Source: Planctomycetaceae bacterium (GTDB lineage: Bacteria > Planctomycetota > Planctomycetia > Pirellulales > Pirellulaceae). From it: a stretch of 7,996 nucleotides of DNA. The translations under genes and the position numbers were made by a program. The notes beneath the pieces were generated by a model that worked only from the letters and a program-made list of their open reading frames with translations, had not been told where the DNA came from and did no database searches. Location of the stretch: contig DMPQ01000396.1 in assembly GCA_003455945.1 (NCBI GenBank), positions 1 through 7,996 on the forward strand, in the 5' to 3' direction. Position 1 is the stretch's first letter. Each line of letters begins with the position of its first letter. This document shows, one piece after another, positions 1 to 5,466 of the stretch.

Positions 1-282
1 TTCGGCCGGACCCCCAAGATCAACGCGACCGCCGGCCGGGATCACTGGCCCAAGGTCTTCAGCGTCGTGATGGGCGGAGGTGGTCTGAAGGGAGGCATGG
101 TGTACGGCGAATCGAACGCTACCGCCAGCGAACCCGAGACCGATCCGCTGACCGTCGAGAACTGGGCTTCGACCGTCTATCACCAGCTCGGCATCGTCTC
201 GGACAAGGAACTGATGGCTCCCGGCGATCGACCGATCGAGATCGTCGACGGCGGCCAGGTCGTTCGCGAGATGATCGCCTGA
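1..282 (+). CDS. DUF1501 family protein, C-terminal part (5' end outside window)
   Basis: The frame is open from the first base of the window and ends at TGA 280-282, leaving 93 residues. The fragment begins FGRTPKIN and continues with GRDHWPKVFSV, a glycine-rich GGGGLKGG stretch, VYGES, a helix with VYHQLGI and a closing RPIEIVDGG. This order is the typical C-terminal end of DUF1501 (PF07394) proteins. That family belongs to the alkaline-phosphatase/sulfatase-like superfamily, and the DHW motif (about residues 14-16 of the fragment) is the likely late metal-binding histidine of that fold; this is family knowledge, not tested here. Full-length members are usually around 400-480 residues and often carry a Tat signal, but that part is not visible. 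Planctomycete DUF1501 genes commonly sit beside DUF1549/DUF1553 genes, as here. The substrate is unknown. The ending looks intact and not truncated. Confidence 0.88.
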   Translation, partial: FGRTPKINATAGRDHWPKVFSVVMGGGGLKGGMVYGESNATASEPETDPLTVENWASTVYHQLGIVSDKELMAPGDRPIEIVDGGQVVREMIA

Positions 283-295
283 TCGCTCGGTGTCG

Positions 296-315
296 GCGGC
301 GCCGCGAGGCGCCGC
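296..315 (+). other. GC-rich stem-loop after the DUF1501 stop
   Basis: Positions 296-303 (GCGGCGCC) and 308-315 (GGCGCCGC) are perfect reverse complements, giving an 8-bp all-GC stem closed by the tetraloop GCGA, which fits the GNRA class. A G-U pair (295/316) can extend it. It starts 13 nt after the stop codon. No U-tract follows, so it is not a canonical intrinsic terminator. It could be a 3'-end stabiliser, an attenuator or a processing block between cistrons. The pairing is read directly from the sequence; any function is inferred. Confidence 0.5.
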
Positions 316-368
316 TCGCGCCGATTCGTCCCCGAGACCGTCCCTGACGTCTGAGATCGGTGGTTGGC

Positions 369-2804
369 ATGAACGGTTCGCTGCTGCTTCGCGCCGCGAT
401 GGTGTTCGGTCTGGCGGTTTCGTCGTCGACGGCCGCTCTCGCTTCGTCCCCTCAGCTGGATATCATCCTGCCGCGCGGAGTGCAGCGAGGGGCCGAGCAC
501 GAGCTGATGTTCATCGGCCAGCGGCTGCAGGGGGCCGAGCAGGTCTTCACCTACGACTCGGGGGTCGAGATTCTGGCGGTCGAGAACGTCGACGACCGGA
601 ACGTGAAGGTCCGCGTCCGGATCGCGGCCGACTGTCCGCTCGGCGAGCGCATGGTGCAGCTGCGGACCCGCTCGGGAATCAGCGAATACCGCTCGTTCTT
701 CGTCGGCGCACTGCCGGCGCGCGACGAAGCGGAACCGAACGGCGGTCTGGACGAGGCGCAGGCGATCGACACGAACGTGACGGTCGCCGGCATCGTCGAG
801 AACGAGGATGTCGACACCTTTCGCGTGACGCTCGCCGCGGGTGATCGGCTGAGCGTCGAGGTCGAGGCGCTGCGGCTCGGGACGACGCTCTTCGATCCGT
901 ACATCGCCATCCTCGACTCGCGACGTTTCGAACTGGCGTCGGTCGACGATTCGCCGCTGGTGATGCAGGACGGCGTGCTGAGCGTGATCGTTCCCGAGGC
1001 CGGCGACTACTTCGTGCAGGTGCGCGAGTCGAGTTACGGCGGTAACGGCGCTTGTCGCTATCGACTTCACGTCGGTAACTTCCCTCGACCGACCGCCGTC
1101 TATCCGGCCGGTGGTCGTCGCGGCGAGTCGACTCCGGTGACCTTCGTCGGCGACGCGGCGGGACCGTCGACGTCGACGATCGCGGTGCCGTCGGTCGACG
1201 ATCATCGCTTCGCCGCCTTTGCCCAGGACGACAAGGGGATCGCGCCGTCGGGGATTCCGTTCCGGATCACCGATTTCGGCAACCTGCTCGAGACCGAACC
1301 GAACGACGACTTCGCGGCCGCGACGGTCGGCGTCACCACCGACGCGTTCAACGGCGTGATCGAGCGTCCGGGAGACGTCGACTGTTTCCGCTTCTCGGCG
1401 ACTCAGGGACAGACGTTCGACATCGAGTGCTTCGCTCGACGTCTGCGCACCGGTCTCGATCCGGTCATGAACATCTACAAGGGAGACGGCAGCGGGATCG
1501 CCGGCAACGACGATGCGCGCGGTCCCGACAGCTACCTGCGTTTCACCGCTCCCGAAACCGGCGAGTACCTGATCCGCATCACCGACCATCTGGGACGAGG
1601 GCGAGACGACTTCGTCTATCGGATCGAGTTCCAACCGGTCGTGCCGTCGCTGACGTTGAACATTCCTCGCATCGATCGCTACTCGCAGACCCGCCAGACG
1701 CTGGTCGTGCCGCGGGGGAACCGCTTCGCCGTGCTGCTCAACGCCAATCGGAACAACTTCGGCGGCGACCTGGTGGTCGAGACGACGGAGCTGCTTCCCG
1801 GTCTGACGCTGCACGCCCAGCCGATGCCGGCCGGCCTGCCGACGATGCCGATGGTGATCGAGGCGGCCGCCGACGCGCCGGTGGGCGGGGCGCTCGTCAC
1901 CTTTACCGCACGCCATGTCGACGAAGCGACCGGAATCCGCGGACGGTTCGTCAACGATTCCGACTTCGTGCTCGGACCGCCGAACAACGCCGTCTATCTG
2001 AACGGTCATGTCGAGCAGCTGGCGGTCGCGGTGGTCGACGAAGTGCCGTTCTCGATCGAGATCGTCCAGCCGCAATCGCCGATCGTGCTCGACGGCTCGA
2101 AGGAACTGGTGATCAAGGTGAATCGGGCCGAAGGGTTCGTTCAACCGATCGTCGTCGAGTTCCCGTTCCGTTCGCCGGGCATCGGTGCTCCGAGTTCGAT
2201 CACGATTCCGGGCGACCAGTCGCAGGGGACCTACCTGCTGAATGCCGCCGGCAACGCGGCCCTCGGCGAATGGCCGATGTACGCGATCGGTTATGCGGAT
2301 GTCGGAGGGAACGCGTACGTCTCGTCGCAGTTGGCGAAGCTCACCGTCGCGGCTCCGTACGTGAGCGCCGAAGTCGCTCGCGCGTCGGCCGAGCAGGGGC
2401 AGGAGATTCCGGTCTTCGCGAAGTTCGCGTTCGCCGAGGGGTTCCAGGGGACCGCCGAGGCGCGGCTGATCGGTCTCCCGCCGAACGCCGTCGCCGAACC
2501 GCTCCAGATCACGCACGAAACGACCGAGCTGCCGTTCATCGTCAAGACTCAGGCCGATACGCCGGTCGGCAAGCACAAGTCGCCGTTCATCCAGATCGTC
2601 TGCCCGATCAGCGGTGAGCCGGTGGTGTCGGTCACCGGCCGCTTCGAACTGCAGATCGATGCACCGTTGCCGGTCGAGACCGCGCCGGCTCAGCCGATGC
2701 CCGAAGCGCCGGTGGCTCAGGCCGCTCCCGAAGCGCCGGTCCAGAAGCCGCTCTCGCGTCTCGAACGACTCCGCCAGGAAGCGAAGCAGCAGGGAGGGAA
2801 CTGA
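369..2804 (+). CDS. Secreted PPC-domain protein with TIG/Ig-like modules
   Basis: This encodes 811 residues from ATG 369. The ATG is preferred over the in-frame GTG at 360 because it opens directly into a Sec signal peptide: MNGS, hydrophobic core about residues 5-19, likely cleavage after ALA25. Only a weak GGTGG (359-363) precedes it. Domain order by residue: TIG/IPT-like beta-sandwich about 30-115; first PPC domain (pre-peptidase C-terminal, PF04151-like) about 120-236 with AEPNGG, VDTFRV and GDYFVQV; a second TIG-like stretch from about 240 (AVYPAGG...TFVGDA); second PPC about 308-422 with ETEPNDD, VDCFRF and GEYLIRI; then about three Ig-like modules (443-515, 560-660, 663-765). A Pro/Ala-rich tail (766-795) ends in a basic helix, LSRLERLRQEAKQQ. 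No protease or other catalytic domain is visible, so it is probably a binding or scaffold protein. Planctomycetes often encode this type between DUF1501 and DUF1549/DUF1553 genes. The ligand is unknown. Confidence 0.9.
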   Translation: MNGSLLLRAAMVFGLAVSSSTAALASSPQLDIILPRGVQRGAEHELMFIGQRLQGAEQVFTYDSGVEILAVENVDDRNVKVRVRIAADCPLGERMVQLRTRSGISEYRSFFVGALPARDEAEPNGGLDEAQAIDTNVTVAGIVENEDVDTFRVTLAAGDRLSVEVEALRLGTTLFDPYIAILDSRRFELASVDDSPLVMQDGVLSVIVPEAGDYFVQVRESSYGGNGACRYRLHVGNFPRPTAVYPAGGRRGESTPVTFVGDAAGPSTSTIAVPSVDDHRFAAFAQDDKGIAPSGIPFRITDFGNLLETEPNDDFAAATVGVTTDAFNGVIERPGDVDCFRFSATQGQTFDIECFARRLRTGLDPVMNIYKGDGSGIAGNDDARGPDSYLRFTAPETGEYLIRITDHLGRGRDDFVYRIEFQPVVPSLTLNIPRIDRYSQTRQTLVVPRGNRFAVLLNANRNNFGGDLVVETTELLPGLTLHAQPMPAGLPTMPMVIEAAADAPVGGALVTFTARHVDEATGIRGRFVNDSDFVLGPPNNAVYLNGHVEQLAVAVVDEVPFSIEIVQPQSPIVLDGSKELVIKVNRAEGFVQPIVVEFPFRSPGIGAPSSITIPGDQSQGTYLLNAAGNAALGEWPMYAIGYADVGGNAYVSSQLAKLTVAAPYVSAEVARASAEQGQEIPVFAKFAFAEGFQGTAEARLIGLPPNAVAEPLQITHETTELPFIVKTQADTPVGKHKSPFIQIVCPISGEPVVSVTGRFELQIDAPLPVETAPAQPMPEAPVAQAAPEAPVQKPLSRLERLRQEAKQQGGN
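2700..2740 (+). repeat. In-frame direct repeat, Pro/Ala tail (PEAPV x2)
   Basis: The 14-mer cccgaagcgccggt occurs at 2700-2713 and again at 2727-2740, a period of 27 bp or nine codons, so the frame is kept. It encodes PEAPV twice, separated by AQAA. This lies in the low-complexity tail of the PPC protein. It looks like a small duplication in a flexible linker, not a mobile or regulatory repeat. Confidence 0.6.
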
Positions 2805-2814
2805 CGCTTGCGGT

Positions 2815-2840
2815 CGTCGTCCGACGAAGGTCGGTCGACG
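2815..2840 (+). other. Stem-loop after the PPC-protein stop
   Basis: CGTCG (2815-2819) pairs with CGACG (2836-2840) and CCGAC (2821-2825) pairs with GTCGG (2830-2834). Together they give a 10-bp stem with one internal T-T (U-U) mismatch at 2820/2835 and a GAAG tetraloop (2826-2829). It begins 10 nt after the stop at 2802-2804. The downstream sequence is T/G-mixed without a U-run. The rest of the 100-bp gap (2841-2904) shows no promoter I would defend. Function is inferred only; it is comparable to the hairpins in the other two gaps. Confidence 0.42.
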
Positions 2841-2904
2841 TCGGCTTGTCGTTCGGTTTCGTTCCCGGCCGTTTCGGTCGCCCCATCAAGGATCCGAGTT
2901 CGCC

Positions 2905-5385
2905 ATGACCGTCACGAATCGTCTCGCTCCGTCGTTCGCCCGACTTGTCGTCGCGTCTCTGTCGCTCGGTCTGCCGCTCGCCGCGACGCTCCGCGCGGAC
3001 GACTCGGCTCCGGTCGTCGCGGCCGCTCCGAACGCGCCGACCTTCGCCGTCTATCCCGACTCGATCGAACTCTCGACCGGCCGCGACCTGCAGCGGATCG
3101 TCGCTCAGGTGACTCAGCCCAACGGTCTGACCCGAGACGTGACGGCGGAGCTTTCGGTTCAGGTGGTCGATCCTTCGATCGCGAAGTGGGAGGGGGATCG
3201 GTTCTTGCCGGTGGCTGACGGAGCGACGGAAGCGATCGTCGCCTTCGGAACCGATTCGGTTCGCATTCCGATCGCCGTCGTCCGCTCGACCGAGGTGCCG
3301 CCGCTCGGATTCCGCAACGACATCATGCCGATCTTCATGAAGACCGGCTGCAATACCGGCAGCTGTCATGGAGCGGCTCGCGGCAAGGAAGGCTTTCGCC
3401 TGTCGCTGTTCGGCTTCGATCCGGAAGGGGACCACTTTCGGCTGACGCGCGAGATGGTCGGTCGGCGAGTCGATCTGGCGGTTCCCGAGCGGAGCCTGAT
3501 TCTCGAGAAGGGGCTCGGCGTCGTCGCGCATGGCGGCGGAGCGCGATTGACCGACGGCGACCTGTATCACCGGACGCTGCTGGAGTGGTTGCGAGCCGGG
3601 GCACCGAACGATGCGGGCCCCGTACCGACCGTCACCGGCATCGAGCTGTTCCCGCCCGGAGCGGTGCTCGACGGCCCCGAAACGACTCAGCGGATGATCG
3701 TCCGCGCGAAGTACTCGGACGGCACCGATCGGGACGTCACCGACCTCGCCTTCTTCAGCACCAACAACGACAACTCGGCCGCCATCTCGCCGACCGGTAC
3801 CGTCACCGCGGCGAATCGGGGCGAGGCGTTCGTGATGGCTCGCTTCGACACGCACACCGTCGGACGTCAGGTGATTGTCCTGCCGGCCGGACTCGAGTTC
3901 ACCTGGACCGATCTGCCGTCGAACAACTACGTCGACGAGCTCTGCTACGACAAGTTCCGGAAGCTGCGGATCGTTCCGTCCGAGCTGTGCACCGACGAGG
4001 AGTTCCTGCGCCGCGTCAGCATCGACATCTGCGGCGTGCTGCCGACCGAAGAGGAATACGTCGCGTTCATGTCGGATACCGATCCGAACAAGCGCGCCAA
4101 GCTCGTCGACTCGCTGCTCGAGCGGAAGGAGTTCGTCGAAATCTGGGTGATGAAGTGGGCCGAGCTGCTTCAGATCCGCTCGAACCAGACCGTCTCGTAC
4201 AAGTCGATGCTCCTCTACTACGGCTGGCTGCAGAGCCGGATCGAAGAGAACGTGCCGATCGACGTGATGGTCCGCGAACTGCTGTCGGCTCAGGGAGGAA
4301 CGTTCGCGAACGCCGCGACCAACTACTACCAGAACGAGACCGACACGCTGAAGGTCGCCGAGAACGTCGCTCAGGTCTTCATGGGCATGCGGATCCAGTG
4401 TGCCCAGTGCCACAACCATCCGTTCGACCGTTGGACGATGGACGACTACTTCGGCTTTGCGGCGTTCTTCTCGCAGATCGGCCGCAAGCCGGGCGAGGAC
4501 CCTCGCGAAACGATCGTCTTCAACTCCGGCGGCGGCGAGGTGAGCAATCCGGTGTCGGGGCAGGTGATGAAGCCGAAGTTCCTCGGCGGTGCCGTTCCCG
4601 ATCTGGCCGGCCGAGATCGCCGCGAAGTGCTCGCCGAATGGCTCGTCTCGACCGAGAATCCGTACTTCGCGCCCAACCTGGCCAACATCGTTTGGGCTCA
4701 CTTTCTGGGCCGCGGGATCATCAACGAGGTGGACGACGTGCGGGTCAGCAACCCGGCGGTCAACGAGGCGTTGCTGCAGGCGCTGGCCGATCACTTCGTC
4801 GAATACGACTACGACTTCAAGAAGCTGGTCCGCGACATCTGCACGTCGCGCATCTATCAGCTGAGCACCAAGGCGAACGAGTCGAACGAGTCGGACCTGA
4901 CCAACTTCTCGCACGCGACTCTCCGCCGGGTGCGCAGTGAAGTGCTGCTCGATCTGATCACTCAGACCACGTCGACCAAGAACAAGTTCGCCGGTCTGCC
5001 GCTCGGTGCCCGCGCCGTGCAGATCGCCGACGGCAACACGTCGACCTACTTCCTGACGACCTTCGGACGAGCGACTCGCGAGACGGTCTGTTCGTGCGAA
5101 GTGAAGATGGAACCGAACCTGTCGCAGGCGCTGCATCTGCTCAACGGCGACACGCTCCAGTCCAAGGTGGCTCAGGGCGGTCTGGTCCCGTCGATGCTCG
5201 AGGCGGGACGGACGCCGGGCGAGATCATCACCAGTCTCTACATTCGCGTCCTGACGCGCCGTCCGACCGACGAGGAGCTTGCCTCGCTGGTCGAGATGGT
5301 CGAGTCGGAGAGCGATCGGAAGCAGGCCTTGGAGGACGTCTTCTGGGCGCTGCTGAACAGTCGCGAGTTCGTCTTCAATCATTGA
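2905..5385 (+). CDS. Secreted Ig-like/cytochrome/DUF1549-DUF1553 protein
   Basis: This encodes 826 residues from ATG 2905, chosen because it begins a clear Sec signal peptide (hydrophobic core about 14-28, likely cleavage after LRA31). A possible Shine-Dalgarno AAGGA (2888-2892) lies 12 nt upstream, somewhat far. Domain order by residue: Big_2-like Ig domain 47-126; cytochrome-like region 133-235 with a CX4CH haem motif (C149, C154, H155) and HGGG at 209-212, whose His could be the distal ligand; second Ig-like domain 243-327; DUF1549 (PSCyt2, PF07583) about 338-525 containing CAQCHNHPFDRW, a canonical CXXCH at 499-503; DUF1553 (PSD1, PF07587) about 568-820, with LANIVWAHFLGRGI, a CSC pair (729, 731), QALHLLNG and the usual ending NSREFVFNH. 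Length and both ends are normal for the family. It is probably exported and bears one or two c-type haems. The reaction is unknown. Confidence 0.93.
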   Translation: MTVTNRLAPSFARLVVASLSLGLPLAATLRADDSAPVVAAAPNAPTFAVYPDSIELSTGRDLQRIVAQVTQPNGLTRDVTAELSVQVVDPSIAKWEGDRFLPVADGATEAIVAFGTDSVRIPIAVVRSTEVPPLGFRNDIMPIFMKTGCNTGSCHGAARGKEGFRLSLFGFDPEGDHFRLTREMVGRRVDLAVPERSLILEKGLGVVAHGGGARLTDGDLYHRTLLEWLRAGAPNDAGPVPTVTGIELFPPGAVLDGPETTQRMIVRAKYSDGTDRDVTDLAFFSTNNDNSAAISPTGTVTAANRGEAFVMARFDTHTVGRQVIVLPAGLEFTWTDLPSNNYVDELCYDKFRKLRIVPSELCTDEEFLRRVSIDICGVLPTEEEYVAFMSDTDPNKRAKLVDSLLERKEFVEIWVMKWAELLQIRSNQTVSYKSMLLYYGWLQSRIEENVPIDVMVRELLSAQGGTFANAATNYYQNETDTLKVAENVAQVFMGMRIQCAQCHNHPFDRWTMDDYFGFAAFFSQIGRKPGEDPRETIVFNSGGGEVSNPVSGQVMKPKFLGGAVPDLAGRDRREVLAEWLVSTENPYFAPNLANIVWAHFLGRGIINEVDDVRVSNPAVNEALLQALADHFVEYDYDFKKLVRDICTSRIYQLSTKANESNESDLTNFSHATLRRVRSEVLLDLITQTTSTKNKFAGLPLGARAVQIADGNTSTYFLTTFGRATRETVCSCEVKMEPNLSQALHLLNGDTLQSKVAQGGLVPSMLEAGRTPGEIITSLYIRVLTRRPTDEELASLVEMVESESDRKQALEDVFWALLNSREFVFNH

Positions 5386-5393
5386 GATCGGTT

Positions 5394-5419
5394 CGCGGGA
5401 GCGAGAGCATCGCCCCGCG
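5394..5419 (+). other. Bulged stem-loop after the DUF1553 stop
   Basis: CGCGGG (5394-5399) pairs with CCCGCG (5414-5419), and GCGA (5401-5404) pairs with TCGC (5410-5413). The result is a 10-bp stem with one bulged A (5400) and a GAGCA loop (5405-5409). A U-G pair (5393/5420) may extend it. It begins 8 nt after the stop at 5383-5385 and ends 34 nt before the Shine-Dalgarno of the next gene. No U-tract follows. It may modulate expression between the two cistrons; this is inference from pairing alone. Confidence 0.48.
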
Positions 5420-5453
5420 GTTCGAGCACGCGATCGATTCCGAATCCCGGTTC

Positions 5454-5460
5454 GAGGAAG
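5454..5460 (+). promoter_or_regulatory. Ribosome binding site that fixes the GTG start at 5467
   Basis: GAGGAAG lies 6 nt upstream of GTG 5467. It is the best Shine-Dalgarno match in the window. It supports the GTG over the in-frame ATG at 5497, which would cut into the signal peptide. No other in-frame ATG, GTG or TTG exists between the previous stop and 5467. Confidence 0.65.
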
Positions 5461-5466
5461 TCTGCC

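Noticed and set aside
296..315. Canonical Rho-independent terminator
   Set aside because: The stem is strong, but no U-run follows and the next gene begins within 60 nt in the same direction, so I list it only as a stem-loop.
360..368. GTG 360 as start of the PPC gene
   Set aside because: It adds only three residues before ATG 369, where the signal peptide begins. It is possible but not preferred.
180..2576. Antisense frame of about 798 codons opposite the PPC gene
   Set aside because: Same cause: a codon-register shadow with low-complexity, Arg-rich translation and no motif, opposite a convincing secreted protein.
2614..2904. Upstream in-frame ATG at 2614 as start of the DUF1553 gene
   Set aside because: The extra 97 residues are Arg/Ser-rich, overlap the end of the PPC gene out of frame, and would bury the signal peptide that begins at 2905.
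5383..5466. Readthrough or selenocysteine at TGA 5383-5385, since the frame stays open for 27 codons into the WD40 gene and a hairpin lies 8 nt downstream
   Set aside because: The DUF1553 protein ends in its family-typical C-terminus, the 27 codons encode an Arg/Ser/Pro-rich stretch of no known domain, and a Shine-Dalgarno and signal peptide follow. The hairpin loop GAGCA does not resemble a known bacterial SECIS loop. Frame agreement has a one-in-three chance.
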